A stretch of DNA of 64,000 nt, from the NCBI GenBank assembly GCA_029212415.1, contig JARGOF010000004.1, positions 1 through 64,000 of the forward strand, in the 5' to 3' direction. The notes beneath the pieces are model-generated. The model was given only the letters and a program-made list of their open reading frames with translations. It did not search any database and was not told the DNA's origin. Origin of the DNA: Rhizobiaceae bacterium (lineage in GTDB: Bacteria > Pseudomonadota > Alphaproteobacteria > Rhizobiales > Rhizobiaceae). The first letter of the stretch is position 1, and every line of letters begins with the position of its first letter. Positions 9,101 to 18,804 of the stretch are shown in pieces. A program made the translations under genes and the position numbers.

Positions 9101-10525
9101 GTGGCCAGTCCTACAGAAATTGATCAGGTACAAACAATGCCCGTGGTGGAACAGGAAACTGCTGAAACCATCATCGAGGACGTGACGTCCGGCATTGCTC
9201 CGATTGTCGATTTCATCGTTGGATCCGGCCGAAAATTGTCGGATCAGTTTCTGTCCTATGAAGGGCTCTTTCAGATTGCAATCATTTCCGGAGCGTTTGT
9301 TCTGGCGTGGATCGTGGCCAAACCCACCCGAAAGCTCGTTGCCGCCCTATGGCCAACGGTCGACGGAAAAGTCTCCTTTGTCCATCATGTCTTTCTTGTC
9401 GTGCAAAAACTGGTTTTGCCGGCACTGTGTGTCCTGACATTGTGGATCGGGTCCATTGCCTTCGGGAAGATGGGAGTCGGCAACGATCTGCTGCGGATTG
9501 TCGCCAGTCTGCTGCAGGCATGGGTTCTTATTCGCCTCTTCTCCGCATTTGTACAGGACCCTCTGTGGTCTCGCACATTCGCAGCAACGGCCTGGTTCGT
9601 TGCCGCCCTGAACATCCTGCATCTGCTCAATCCGACAATCGCCATTCTGGACAGCATTGCGCTGACATTTGGCGATTCACGTCTTTCTCTCTTCGCGATC
9701 GTCAAGGGACTGGCCGTGCTGTTGCTGCTTGGCTGGCTGGCATCCCTGACAGGCCGGTTCGTGCAATCACGCGTCAACCGCCAGGAGCATCTGACACCAT
9801 CCGTCAGAACCCTGATCGGCCAGGTCGTGCGGATCATGCTGCTGTTCGTGGCCGTCATGCTGGCGATGAATGTCATCGGTGTGGACCTGACGGCACTGGC
9901 GGTCTTCTCAGGCGCCGTCGGCGTAGGGATCGGCTTCGGACTTCAGGCAATTTTCAGCAATCTGGTTGCCGGCATCATTTTGCTGCTGGAGCGCAGCATC
10001 AAGGCCGGTGATTTCGTGGAACTGGAATCAGGTCTGACCGGTGAAGTGCGTGAGATCAATATTCGCTCAACCCGCATCACCACGAATGACAATGTCGATA
10101 TCCTGGTGCCCAATTCCGAATTCATCAACAGTCGGGTTACCAACTGGACCCTGCGCGACAATTTCAAACGCACGCGCATTCCGTTCGGGGTTGCCTATGG
10201 CACCGACAAGGAGCTGGTGCGCAAGGCGGCTCTCGAGGCGGCTGAATCGGTTCCGCACATGCTGCAGACCCCTGACGCCAAACCTCCGGAAGTCTGGTTG
10301 GTCGGCTTCGGAGAAAGCAGTCTCGACTTTGAACTGGTCATCTGGCTCAAGCCGGCATCGGTGAAGCGGCCGGGTGCGGTCAACGCCGATTACAATTGGG
10401 CGCTGGAAACAGCCTTGAGCAAGTACGGCATTGAAATTCCATTTCCCCAACGCGACCTTCACATTCGCTCCGGTTCATTGCCAATCAAGCTCGAGACGGA
10501 AAACCAGACCAAAAAACAAAAATAA
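9101..10525 (+). CDS. Mechanosensitive ion channel, MscS family
   Basis: A 474-residue inner-membrane MscS-type channel, which opens under membrane tension to release solutes on osmotic downshock. Several N-terminal membrane helices precede the pore helix GVGIGFGLQAIFSNLVAG (about residues 274-291). The beta domain follows, with GDFVELESGLTGEV and VPNSEFINSRVTNWT. The start is GTG at 9101 with AGGAG eight bases upstream. It is longer than E. coli MscS (286 residues) because of extra N-terminal helices, as in YbdG- or YkuT-like members. It lies 54 bases after zntB and may be read with it. Confidence 0.92.
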   Translation: MASPTEIDQVQTMPVVEQETAETIIEDVTSGIAPIVDFIVGSGRKLSDQFLSYEGLFQIAIISGAFVLAWIVAKPTRKLVAALWPTVDGKVSFVHHVFLVVQKLVLPALCVLTLWIGSIAFGKMGVGNDLLRIVASLLQAWVLIRLFSAFVQDPLWSRTFAATAWFVAALNILHLLNPTIAILDSIALTFGDSRLSLFAIVKGLAVLLLLGWLASLTGRFVQSRVNRQEHLTPSVRTLIGQVVRIMLLFVAVMLAMNVIGVDLTALAVFSGAVGVGIGFGLQAIFSNLVAGIILLLERSIKAGDFVELESGLTGEVREINIRSTRITTNDNVDILVPNSEFINSRVTNWTLRDNFKRTRIPFGVAYGTDKELVRKAALEAAESVPHMLQTPDAKPPEVWLVGFGESSLDFELVIWLKPASVKRPGAVNADYNWALETALSKYGIEIPFPQRDLHIRSGSLPIKLETENQTKKQK

Positions 10526-10531
10526 TTTTAC

Positions 10532-10562
10532 CTATAGACAATATATTTTTTGTTTTCTATAG
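10532..10562. promoter_or_regulatory. AT-rich inverted repeat before the RimK-type operon
   Basis: CTATAGACAA at the left and TTGTTTTCTATAG at the right form an imperfect inverted repeat with 7-base outer arms CTATAGA/TCTATAG. It ends six bases before the ATG of the first gene of the rimB-rimK operon. The low GC content argues against a normal terminator. An operator, or a structure over the ribosome binding site, seems more likely. Confidence 0.4.
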
Positions 10563-10568
10563 AGTGAC

Positions 10569-10850
10569 ATGACCTCAAATCTGGATTGGATACCGCTCAC
10601 AACCGATCGGCTTGCAGCGCTCTACGACCGTTCATTCGGTGGAAAGACGGGCGGGCGCTTTCGTATACCGATCAAGCTGGTGCGCGAAATTGCCGGACGG
10701 AAACGGCTTTACGAGACTGACGTGCGCGATTTGACCCGTGCCCTTCTGGAACGCGGCTACGTGTTGATTGATATGGACAGTTTCCTCGTGGTGATGAGCG
10801 CCAATGCATTTGTAAACTATCGCCGGGCAAACGAAGACTGCCTCGGATGA
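10569..10850 (+). CDS. Hypothetical protein heading the RimK-type operon
   Basis: A 93-residue soluble basic protein that I do not recognise. It is predicted mostly helical, with LTTDRLAALYDRSFGGKTGG near the N terminus and no signal peptide. Its stop overlaps the start of the RimB-like gene by four bases (ATGA), which argues for a real, translationally coupled gene. GAG lies five bases upstream of the ATG. By context it may bind or regulate the ligase or protease encoded next; this is inference. An AT-rich palindrome abuts its start. Confidence 0.6.
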   Translation: MTSNLDWIPLTTDRLAALYDRSFGGKTGGRFRIPIKLVREIAGRKRLYETDVRDLTRALLERGYVLIDMDSFLVVMSANAFVNYRRANEDCLG

Positions 10851-11350
10851 AAACAAAGCGAAAGGCTTCATCGCAAGCCCGCCTGGATATTATCGGCTGG
10901 CGCGAGATGGTCGGACTGCCTGATCTGGGGATCATGCAGATCCGCGCAAAAATTGACACCGGTGCGCGCACCTCGGCGCTGCACGCAGAAAAGCAGGAAC
11001 TGTTTGAGCGCGACGGCGTGCAATGGGTCAGATTTCTGATACCGACTGGCGGGCATCCGAAATTGTCCATGGTCGAAACTCCGTTGCGCGATGAGCGCGA
11101 CATCAAGAATACCAGCGGTATGCCGGAACGGCGTTACATCGTGCGCACAACCCTGCTTCTGGGCCGACATAGATGGCACATTGATGTGTCTCTGGCTGAC
11201 CGGTTGAAGATGGAATTTGATCTGATTCTCGGGCGCACAGCCATTCGTGGCCGCAACGTGCTTGTCGATTCGGGTGGTTCATATCTCGCAGGAAACCCCA
11301 AAGGAAAACGGCTTCAAAAACAGACCGAGCGTCAACCAAAGATATCCTGA
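10847..11350 (+). CDS. RimB-like retropepsin-fold protease (annotated as ATP-dependent zinc protease)
   Basis: A 167-residue member of the family often called putative ATP-dependent zinc protease (PF05618). The motif KIDTGARTSALHA (35-47) and the later RTAIRGRNVLVDSG fit a retroviral-type aspartic protease fold, in which DTGA (37-40) holds the catalytic Asp. In Pseudomonas a homologue, RimB, trims or regulates the glutamate tails that RimK adds to ribosomal protein S6. The gene overlaps the upstream 93-residue gene by four bases and precedes rimK by 46 bases. No zinc-binding HExxH motif is present, so the usual name is probably misleading. Confidence 0.85.
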   Translation: MKTKRKASSQARLDIIGWREMVGLPDLGIMQIRAKIDTGARTSALHAEKQELFERDGVQWVRFLIPTGGHPKLSMVETPLRDERDIKNTSGMPERRYIVRTTLLLGRHRWHIDVSLADRLKMEFDLILGRTAIRGRNVLVDSGGSYLAGNPKGKRLQKQTERQPKIS

Positions 11351-11395
11351 ATTCGGCGCATCACACGCCTGCAAAAATCATAGAAGGAGAAGACG

Positions 11396-12301
11396 ATGAA
11401 GATTGCCATGTTGGCACGAAACGCCAATCTCTATTCCCATGTCCGCTTGAAAGAGGCTGCTGAAACACGCGGCCACACTCTGGATATCATCGATACTCTG
11501 CGCTGTTACATGAACATCGCTTCAAAGCGTCCCGAGGTTTATTACAACGGTAAAAAATTGCCGCTTTATGATGCGGTCATTCCACGCATCGGTGCGTCCA
11601 TTACCTTCTACGGCATGGCCGTTTTGCGACAGTTTGAAATGCAGGGTGTTTATCCGCTGAACGAATCGGTGGGGATCGGCCGTTCACGCGACAAATTGCG
11701 CTCATTGCAGCTGCTTGCCCGCGATGGCATCGGCCTGCCGGAGACAACATTTGCGCATGATCCCAAACAGACCGAGGAAGTCATCGCGCTTGCCGGTGGC
11801 GCCCCTCTCGTCGTCAAATTGCTGGAAGGCACACAGGGTATCGGTGTCGTGCTGGCAGACACGGACCGCTCGGCCAAATCGGTCATTGAGGCTTTCCGCG
11901 GCGCCAAGGTTCATATCATGGTCCAGGAATTCATCAAGGAAGCGGGCGGCTCGGATATTCGTGCGCTCGTTGTCGGCGGCAAAGTGATCGCCGCCATGAA
12001 ACGCACAGGCAGCGGCGATGATTTTCGCTCCAACCTGCATCGCGGCGGCAGCGCCGAACCGATCAAGATATCTGCAACAGAACGTTCGACAGCAATCCGT
12101 TCGGCAAAGGCCATGGGTCTGAATGTCTGCGGTGTCGACATATTGCGGGCCAAGCGCGGACCTGTGGTTCTGGAGGTCAATTCCTCTCCTGGTCTTGAGG
12201 GCATTGAAAAGGCCACAGGCATCGATGTTGCCGGCAAGATCATCGAATACCTGGAAGTCCATGCCAAACCGAACAGGACCAAGACGCGGGGCAAAGGCTG
12301 A
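11396..12301 (+). CDS. rimK: RimK-type ATP-grasp alpha-L-glutamate ligase
   Basis: A 301-residue ATP-grasp ligase. RimK adds glutamates to the C terminus of ribosomal protein S6 and can make poly-alpha-glutamate. The ATP-grasp elements are [15 protein letters not shown] (139-153), [15 protein letters not shown] (176-190), [18 protein letters not shown] (201-218) and [13 protein letters not shown] near 262, the Mg-binding loop. AAGGAG precedes the ATG. It sits between a RimB-like protease and an aspartoacylase-like zinc hydrolase, and its stop overlaps the next start (TGATG). The real target (S6, another protein or a small molecule) cannot be told from sequence. Confidence 0.9.
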   Translation: MKIAMLARNANLYSHVRLKEAAETRGHTLDIIDTLRCYMNIASKRPEVYYNGKKLPLYDAVIPRIGASITFYGMAVLRQFEMQGVYPLNESVGIGRSRDKLRSLQLLARDGIGLPETTFAHDPKQTEEVIALAGGAPLVVKLLEGTQGIGVVLADTDRSAKSVIEAFRGAKVHIMVQEFIKEAGGSDIRALVVGGKVIAAMKRTGSGDDFRSNLHRGGSAEPIKISATERSTAIRSAKAMGLNVCGVDILRAKRGPVVLEVNSSPGLEGIEKATGIDVAGKIIEYLEVHAKPNRTKTRGKG

Positions 12302-13341
12302 TGCCGGTTCGCCCGCCTTTTGAGATCGGCACGAGCAAGATCGAGGCCGGCACACGGCAAACCGTGGAATTGCCCGTCAGCGTCCTGTCGGACCACACCC
12401 CGGTTACACTGTCCGTGCACGTCGTGCACGGGCGGCGGCCTGGACCGACCCTGTTCGTCAGCGCGGCCACCCATGGCGATGAGGTCATCGGTGTGGAGAT
12501 CGCCCGTCGCCTGATGCACGCTCCCTCTCTCAACAGCGTCAATGGCACCGTGCTGATTGCGCCGATTGTCAACACCTTCGGATTCCTCAACCAATCACGC
12601 TATCTGCCGGACCGCCGGGACCTAAACAGGTCATTTCCCGGCAGCCCGCGCGGTTCGCTGGCCTCGCGGTTGGCGCATCTGTTCATGACCGAGGTCGTTG
12701 CCCGCTCCGATATTGGCATCGACTTGCATTCTGCTGCCATTCACAGAACCAATCTTCCGCAGGTCCGGGTCTCCGCATTGAAGCCTGAGACAATGGCTCT
12801 GGCGGAGGCTTTTGGTGCACCGATGATCCTGACGGCCCCGCTGCGGCCCGGGTCCCTGCGCCAGGCTGCACATAAGGTCGGCGTTGACATGTTGCTGTTT
12901 GAGGCCGGTGAAGCCTTGCGGTTCGACGAGTTTGCGGTGCGCGCCGGTCTGAGCGGCATACTGCGGGTGCTGCGCGCGTTGAAAATGGTCTCGGCCAAAG
13001 GCATTGCCAAGCCCAAGGCCACGCCTGCTCACGCCACGGCCAGCGCCTGGCTGCGCGCCCCCGTTGGAGGGCTTTTGCGTACATTCAAGACACCTGGTGA
13101 AATGGTGTCGGTCGGCGATGTGCTCGGCATCATTTCCGATCCGCTGGGTGAGGTGGAAAGCGAGGTGCTGGCGACCAATGCGGGCCTGATCATCGGCCGC
13201 ACCAATCTGCCCGTGGTCAACGAGGGCGATGGCCTGTTCCACGTTGCCATCGTCGGACACGAGGGCACCGAGGATGCGATCGACGACCTGACGGAACAGC
13301 TGAACAACGACCCATTGTTCGATGAAGACGAGATCACCTGA
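12301..13341 (+). CDS. Succinylglutamate desuccinylase/aspartoacylase family hydrolase
   Basis: A 346-residue M14-like zinc hydrolase of the AstE/AspA family. Zinc ligands are seen as THGDE (H58, E61) and the later IDLHS (H143), with RDLNRSFPG (106-114) binding the substrate carboxylate. A catalytic Glu is probably in LLFEAGEA. The C-terminal 80 residues form a small beta domain, as in AspA. Members remove an N-acyl group from an amino acid or peptide. It overlaps rimK by one base, so ligase and hydrolase are probably made together and may run opposite or sequential steps on a glutamylated product. This gene is common beside rimK, but its substrate is not settled. Confidence 0.87.
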   Translation: MPVRPPFEIGTSKIEAGTRQTVELPVSVLSDHTPVTLSVHVVHGRRPGPTLFVSAATHGDEVIGVEIARRLMHAPSLNSVNGTVLIAPIVNTFGFLNQSRYLPDRRDLNRSFPGSPRGSLASRLAHLFMTEVVARSDIGIDLHSAAIHRTNLPQVRVSALKPETMALAEAFGAPMILTAPLRPGSLRQAAHKVGVDMLLFEAGEALRFDEFAVRAGLSGILRVLRALKMVSAKGIAKPKATPAHATASAWLRAPVGGLLRTFKTPGEMVSVGDVLGIISDPLGEVESEVLATNAGLIIGRTNLPVVNEGDGLFHVAIVGHEGTEDAIDDLTEQLNNDPLFDEDEIT

Positions 13342-13401
13342 CGGGAGCGTTTATGTCTATCATTTGATGGCTCTATCCGGTTTTTCTGAAAGATTGTTTC
13401 C

Positions 13402-13435
13402 GGTTCGACCCGTTTTTATCCGGTCGAATCGAACC
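13402..13435. terminator. Inverted repeat between convergent genes
   Basis: GGTTCGACC at 13402 pairs imperfectly with GGTCGAATCGAACC ending at 13435. It lies between the stop of the aspartoacylase-like gene and the stop of ubiA, which converge. It lacks a clear T run on either side, so bidirectional termination is only a suggestion. Confidence 0.35.
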
Positions 13436-13437
13436 AA

Positions 13438-14394
13438 TCAGAAATGAACCAGCAATCCTGCACACAGGCTGGCAAATATGATCCATCCGACCCGGGCATT
13501 GGACTTGAACAAAGCCAGACATTGTTCGCCATCGTCAATATCCACAATGGCGATCTGACGGGCAAGCATCGCGCCCGCCAGCCCAAGCCCTACATAGACA
13601 GGCCATGGCGTGTCGGCCAGCCAGCAGGACAGCACGATGCAGGCCATGGCGAGGGCATAGATGCCCGATAGCCACATCCGGGTGCGGTCGCCAAACAGCC
13701 GTGCGGTTGAACGCACCCCGATCAATTCGTCGTCTTCCTTGTCCTGATGGGCGTAGATTGTGTCATAGCCGATCGTCCAAAGCACGGAACCGGCATAGAG
13801 TACGACGGCTGCGGCACTCAGCGCTCCGAAGGTTGCAGCCCAGCCCATCAGCGCCCCCCAGGAGAAGGCCAGCCCCAGGAAGAACTGCGGCCAGTCGGTA
13901 AAACGTTTGGCGAATGGATAGATGGCGACGATGGCCAGCGAACAAATTCCAAGGACAATGGCAAAGAGATTGAACTGCAGCAGCACGATCAAACCCGCGA
14001 TTGCCTGCAGGACCATGAAGACTTTCGCCTGCTTGCGGCTGACCCGGCCAGAGGGCAGCGGGCGTGACCGTGTTCTGGCCACCTGCATGTCAATCTTGTG
14101 ATCGACGAGATCATTATAGGTGCATCCCGCCCCGCGCATGGCAATGGCACCAATGGCAAACAGCACGAGAAACCAGACAATCTGCAGCAGATCTGTCGGA
14201 GCAGACTGCGCCACCACGTTGGCCGCCAGCAGGGTGGACCACCAGCAGGGCCACATCAGCAATTGCCAGCCAATGGGTCGGTCCCATCTGGCCAGTTGCG
14301 CATAGGGCCACAACCTGCGCGGCAACAACCGATAGACCCAATTGTCTGACGGTGCGTCGGCAACCCGCCCCATTTTGATTTGAGCATTCTGCAT
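13438..14394 (-). CDS. ubiA: 4-hydroxybenzoate polyprenyltransferase
   Basis: A 318-residue multi-helix membrane prenyltransferase that attaches the polyprenyl tail to 4-hydroxybenzoate in ubiquinone synthesis. The first Asp-rich motif is NDLVDHKIDMQ (94-104), followed by RTRSRPLPSG. The second is YAHQDKEDD (about 215-223). I start at the ATG at 14394, where AAGGGG is close upstream. A longer reading adds 40 residues without family likeness, and an ATG 21 bases downstream is possible. It pairs functionally with ispB at 22.6 kb, which should make the polyprenyl donor. It converges with the rimK operon. Confidence 0.92.
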   Translation of the reverse strand: MQNAQIKMGRVADAPSDNWVYRLLPRRLWPYAQLARWDRPIGWQLLMWPCWWSTLLAANVVAQSAPTDLLQIVWFLVLFAIGAIAMRGAGCTYNDLVDHKIDMQVARTRSRPLPSGRVSRKQAKVFMVLQAIAGLIVLLQFNLFAIVLGICSLAIVAIYPFAKRFTDWPQFFLGLAFSWGALMGWAATFGALSAAAVVLYAGSVLWTIGYDTIYAHQDKEDDELIGVRSTARLFGDRTRMWLSGIYALAMACIVLSCWLADTPWPVYVGLGLAGAMLARQIAIVDIDDGEQCLALFKSNARVGWIIFASLCAGLLVHF

Positions 14395-14581
14395 ACCCCT
14401 TGGTGGCAGCTTCTGCAGCCTCAAGTCAAGCTGTGTTGAGAGGCAATTTTTGGTCGAACAACCGGATTTGCGACCGTAGAGAAAAACACGCCTTGCCCTT
14501 TTGTCCTTGTGCACTCTCGCCTATAGAACGGAGGCCGCCTCTTGAATTCGGCGCTTTGACCAGACAGAAGGAAAGACTGCA

Positions 14582-15859
14582 ATGAATGTGCTTTTGATCG
14601 GTGCAGGTGGACGCGAACATGCACTGGCCTGGAAGATTGCCGCCTCACCTGTTCTGGGTACCCTCTATTGCGCCCCCGGAAACCCGGGGATCGCGGAAGA
14701 AGCAACCTGCATCGACATGGATATCACCGACCACAAGGCCATTGTCGCATTCTGTGCAGAGGCGGAAATCAGTCTGGTGGTCGTCGGACCGGAGGCACCA
14801 CTGGTTGCGGGGCTTGTTGATGATCTGCAAGCCGCTGGCATCCCCGCATTCGGCCCCACAGCGGCAGCCGCCCAACTTGAAGGCTCAAAGGGCTTTACCA
14901 AGGATCTTTGTGCACGCTTCAATATTCCGACCGGTGCCTATATGCGCTTCAACAACGCACCCAAGGCCAAGGCCTATGCCCGCGAGATGGGCGCGCCGAT
15001 TGTCATCAAGGCGGACGGACTGGCCGCCGGCAAGGGCGTTACCGTTGCCCGGACGTTGAATGAGGCCTTTGCTGCGATCGAAGACTGCTTTGAAGGCGCT
15101 TTTGGCGAGGCAGGTGCTGAAGTCGTGGTGGAAGAATTTCTTGACGGCGAAGAGGCCAGCTTTTTCTGCCTGTGTGACGGCACCAATGCCCTGCCCCTGA
15201 CCACGGCACAGGACCATAAATGTGTCGGTGATGGCGACACGGGCGCCAATACAGGCGGCATGGGCGCCTATTCACCTGCCCCGGTGATGACGGACGAACT
15301 GGTGCAGCGCACGATGGACGAGATCATCAATCCGACCCTCAAGGGAATGGCGGAGATGGGTGCGCCCTTTACCGGTGTTCTCTATGCCGGTCTGATGATC
15401 ACCCGAAAGGGCCCTGAACTGATCGAGTACAATGTGCGATTTGGTGATCCGGAATGCCAGGTGATGATGATGCGTCTGAAGGATGACATCCTGATGCTGA
15501 TGAAGGCTGCAACCGATGGGTTGTTATGGACGATGAGCGCGCGCTGGAAAGACGACGCAGCGCTTTGTGTGGTGATGGCGGCAAAGGGATATCCCGGCTC
15601 CTACAGAAAGGGCACGGTCATCAACAATCTGGAGGCCGCCAACGCCCTGCATGATGTCGAGGTTTTTCACGCGGGAACAGCCAGAAACGGCGATAAAATC
15701 GTTGCCAATGGTGGGCGTGTGCTTGGCGTGACAGCCTTGGGGCCGTCAGTAAAGGACGCACACGAGCAAGCCTATATGGCCGTTGATCTGATTGACTGGG
15801 ATGACGGTTTTTGCAGACGTGACATCGGCTGGAGGGCGATCAAACGCGAAGAACAGTAA
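14582..15859 (+). CDS. purD: Phosphoribosylamine-glycine ligase (GAR synthetase)
   Basis: A 425-residue ATP-grasp enzyme for the second step of purine synthesis, joining glycine to 5-phosphoribosylamine. Full length with the N-terminal [16 protein letters not shown] (4-19), central [15 protein letters not shown] and the metal-binding [19 protein letters not shown] lies upstream of the ATG. It diverges from ubiA across a 190-base gap that should hold both promoters. Nothing unusual is seen. Confidence 0.95.
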   Translation: MNVLLIGAGGREHALAWKIAASPVLGTLYCAPGNPGIAEEATCIDMDITDHKAIVAFCAEAEISLVVVGPEAPLVAGLVDDLQAAGIPAFGPTAAAAQLEGSKGFTKDLCARFNIPTGAYMRFNNAPKAKAYAREMGAPIVIKADGLAAGKGVTVARTLNEAFAAIEDCFEGAFGEAGAEVVVEEFLDGEEASFFCLCDGTNALPLTTAQDHKCVGDGDTGANTGGMGAYSPAPVMTDELVQRTMDEIINPTLKGMAEMGAPFTGVLYAGLMITRKGPELIEYNVRFGDPECQVMMMRLKDDILMLMKAATDGLLWTMSARWKDDAALCVVMAAKGYPGSYRKGTVINNLEAANALHDVEVFHAGTARNGDKIVANGGRVLGVTALGPSVKDAHEQAYMAVDLIDWDDGFCRRDIGWRAIKREEQ

Positions 15860-15948
15860 TACAGAGGTTCGTATTGTATTAACCATGCCTGAATACGTGT
15901 TGAAAACGGTTGTGTGCTATAGTTGCACTGAATATTCAGGAGATTGCC

Positions 15949-16551
15949 ATGATTCGAGCGCTCATATTGACCACTGCCCTTGTTCTGACCACCGGTTCGG
16001 CCGTGGCCGGGGGCTCCGTCATTGACATAACGTCAAAGCTCATTGCAACCGGCAGTATCATTTCGGTCGACTGTACCCAGTGTCCACCCTTGAAGAACAC
16101 GAAGGAAGCGCCTTTGGTCTCTGGTGTGGAAACGCACGAGACGGAAATCGACGGCACCAAAAAAATCATTCAAACGGACAATATGCTGGGCGGAAGCCCG
16201 GTGCGCCATGTGAGAAATGCGCCGGCGTCCTCGCCGTCGGTGGTCACGGAATATTCCGGCGAATCCTCTTCCCATGAAAATGGCGGCACCAGTATTACAT
16301 CAGGACATCACGGCACCATCCACGCCGGGGCGGGCATGGTGCCGGGCGCCGGAAATGATGAAGGCGAAGTCACCATCACTGGTGGTGGGGATTTCAACGT
16401 GGATGAAGTCGGCCCAAAAACAGCGAGCAAGGATGGTGTCGATGACGTATCACAGACGTCTTCGGTCGACATGAATGATGCGCAGCACGACACGATCGAA
16501 CCGGACAATTCCGATGGGCCGGAAATTATTGAACTGCGACCGACGCAGTAG
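15949..16551 (+). CDS. Secreted protein with HPE1-like N-terminal domain
   Basis: A 200-residue protein with a clear signal peptide (MIRALILTTALVL, cleavage near AVAGG at about 21). A short domain follows with the pattern GSIISVDCTQCPPLKNTK and NMLGGSPVRHV. This resembles the domain named plant virulence effector HPE1-like in Rhizobiales annotations; I recall the pattern but cannot confirm it. After about residue 100 the chain is low-complexity, rich in Gly, Ser, Asp and Glu, and probably disordered. AGGAG lies seven bases before the ATG. The CxxC could form a disulphide. The domain occurs in many non-pathogens, so virulence should not be assumed. Confidence 0.65.
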   Translation: MIRALILTTALVLTTGSAVAGGSVIDITSKLIATGSIISVDCTQCPPLKNTKEAPLVSGVETHETEIDGTKKIIQTDNMLGGSPVRHVRNAPASSPSVVTEYSGESSSHENGGTSITSGHHGTIHAGAGMVPGAGNDEGEVTITGGGDFNVDEVGPKTASKDGVDDVSQTSSVDMNDAQHDTIEPDNSDGPEIIELRPTQ

Positions 16552-16628
16552 CGCCGGTCATTGATTGCAGAGGCATCGGGGACCACCACCCCATCAGGGT
16601 CGGGGCCTCTTGATGCCCGTTCTACAGA

Positions 16629-18758
16629 TCAACCACCAATCTTCGAGAAATCGGCTACCGATTGGGTCACCGTGCGGATCCGGCGCAGCAATGCCAGCCG
16701 ATTGGCGCGCGTGGCGTCATCAGGATCATTGACCAGCACATCATCAAAGAAGCTGTCGACCGGTTGGCGCAATTTTCCCAGGGCGCGCATGGCCGTTGCA
16801 AAATCATTTTGCACCAGCGCCTTTGTTGCGGCGTCTTCTGTCAGGGCAATGGCGGTCGCCAGGCTGATTTCAGCAGGTTCCTTCAACAGGGCAAGATCCA
16901 CCATGGCAGCAATCTCGGTGCCCTTTTTTTCTTCCGCTGCCAGAATATTTGCTGCCCGCTTGGTGCCAGCCAGGAGATTTTTCCCGTCTTCGGATTCCAG
17001 CAATCCGCCCAGAGCCTCGACACGCTTGAGAACCATCAGAAGATCATCGGCATCGGCAGAAATCACGGCATCGATCAGGTCATGCCGCGCACCCTTGTCG
17101 CGCAAATAAACCTTCAAACGGTCATGGAAGAAGAGCAGAAGATCAGCCGGGACATCAAGCTTTGCCAATGGCAGGCTGATTTCATTTTCAAGCAACAGCC
17201 GTATCACGCCCAGCGCTGCGCGGCGCAACGCATAGGGATCCTTGGAGCCGGTGGGCTTTTCATCAATGGCCCAAAAGCCGATCAGCGTATCCAGTTTGTC
17301 AGCCAGCGCCACAATGACGGAAACCGGCTGGCTTGGAACATCATCCGATGGTCCCTGTGGTTTGTAATGTTCTTCTATGGCTGCGGCGACCTGAGGCGTT
17401 TCACCCTGTAGAAGCGCATATTTGCGCCCCATGGCGCCCTGCAACTCGGGGAACTCGCCGACAGCCTCGGTTGTCAGGTCAGCCTTGGCCAGCAGCACGG
17501 CACGGTCCACCTGATTATCCAGATCAGGTTCTTGCGCACCCATCAGCGAAACCAGGTTTGCAGCAAGCGCGCGAATGCGTTCGACGCGCTGTCCCTGACT
17601 TCCGAGCTTGGCATGGAAGGTTACATTGAGCGTATCGAGTTTGGCCATGCGCTGGTCCAGTGGCTTTGCCAGATCCAGACCGAATTTTGCGGCCGAGGCA
17701 GCCAATGTAGCCAGGTCAGGCAGGTCCGCCTGGTCGGTCTTCCAGAAATGCAGCGCATCCGACAGTCGCGCACGCACGACCTTGCCATTTCCGTGCGCTA
17801 TGACCTTGCCGCCATCAGAGGCTTCGATATTTGCGGTCACAATGAATTTGTTGGTGAGTGCATCCGACTGGCCCGCAGCGCGCAGCACGAAACATTTCTG
17901 GTTTTCCTTGATTGTCAGCCTGATGACCTCGGCAGGAATGGACAGGAACTCTTTTTCAAATTCACCCATCAGGATGACCGGCCATTCGACCAGACCGGAG
18001 ACTTCTTCCAGAAGAGCGTCATCTTCGACCAGTTCAAGGCCCTGTGCAAAGGCCAGATTGTGGGCATCGGATAGAATGATTTCCCGGCGACGGTCCGCAT
18101 CCAGCACGACTTTTGCTTTTTCGAGTTTTTGGGCATAATCCTCGAAACGGCGCACAATGATTGCTTCCGGGGCGTGAAAGCGGTGCCCATAGGTCACATT
18201 GCCTGACACCAGGCCGTCCACCTTGAATGCAACAACAACGGGCTCTTCGGTTTCCGGCCCGAATGTGCACAGGATCGACTGCAGCGGGCGGACCCATCGC
18301 AAGGAGCCGGGCTGGGCAGACGCAGCGCCCCAGCGCATGGATTTGGGCCAGGGAAAGTTCTTGATGATGCCGGGCATGATGTCGGCAATGATGGTTTCGG
18401 CATTGCGGCCCGGCTTTTCCATGACGGCCACATAGAAATCACCCTTTTTGGGGTCTGTCCGGACGCTGGCCTGATCAATGGACGTCAGACCTGCACCGCG
18501 CAGGAAACCGGCAATTGCCTTTTCCGGTGCATCGGTGCGCGGCCCCTTGCGCTCTTCGCGGATATCGGCCGAACGGGCATTTATTCCACGCACGTCCAGC
18601 GTCAGCCGGCGCGGCGTCCAATATTCCCGCGCAGCCTCATAGGTAAGACCGGCGTCCACCAGGCCATCCGTCACCAGCTTTTTCAGGTCGCCAGCAGCTT
18701 TTCGCTGCATTCTGGCAGGGATTTCTTCGGAGCGCAGTTCAAGCAAAAGGTCGGGCAT
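16629..18758 (-). CDS. glyS: Glycyl-tRNA synthetase beta subunit
   Basis: A 709-residue beta chain of the alpha2-beta2 bacterial glycyl-tRNA synthetase, which charges tRNA-Gly. It begins with the typical [18 protein letters not shown] and has [16 protein letters not shown] and [19 protein letters not shown] farther on. The C-terminal part is the helical anticodon-binding region. Length is normal for the family. It lies 46 bases downstream of glyQ on the same strand and is surely co-transcribed with it. Confidence 0.95.
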   Translation of the reverse strand: MPDLLLELRSEEIPARMQRKAAGDLKKLVTDGLVDAGLTYEAAREYWTPRRLTLDVRGINARSADIREERKGPRTDAPEKAIAGFLRGAGLTSIDQASVRTDPKKGDFYVAVMEKPGRNAETIIADIMPGIIKNFPWPKSMRWGAASAQPGSLRWVRPLQSILCTFGPETEEPVVVAFKVDGLVSGNVTYGHRFHAPEAIIVRRFEDYAQKLEKAKVVLDADRRREIILSDAHNLAFAQGLELVEDDALLEEVSGLVEWPVILMGEFEKEFLSIPAEVIRLTIKENQKCFVLRAAGQSDALTNKFIVTANIEASDGGKVIAHGNGKVVRARLSDALHFWKTDQADLPDLATLAASAAKFGLDLAKPLDQRMAKLDTLNVTFHAKLGSQGQRVERIRALAANLVSLMGAQEPDLDNQVDRAVLLAKADLTTEAVGEFPELQGAMGRKYALLQGETPQVAAAIEEHYKPQGPSDDVPSQPVSVIVALADKLDTLIGFWAIDEKPTGSKDPYALRRAALGVIRLLLENEISLPLAKLDVPADLLLFFHDRLKVYLRDKGARHDLIDAVISADADDLLMVLKRVEALGGLLESEDGKNLLAGTKRAANILAAEEKKGTEIAAMVDLALLKEPAEISLATAIALTEDAATKALVQNDFATAMRALGKLRQPVDSFFDDVLVNDPDDATRANRLALLRRIRTVTQSVADFSKIGG

Positions 18759-18804
18759 GGGTGATCACATCATCTTGATTGATAAAATTTTCCGGCGGTA
18801 TTGT

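Noticed and set aside
10847-11350. Zinc metalloprotease
   Set aside because: No HExxH or similar zinc motif is present; the DTGA motif fits a retropepsin fold better than the common name.
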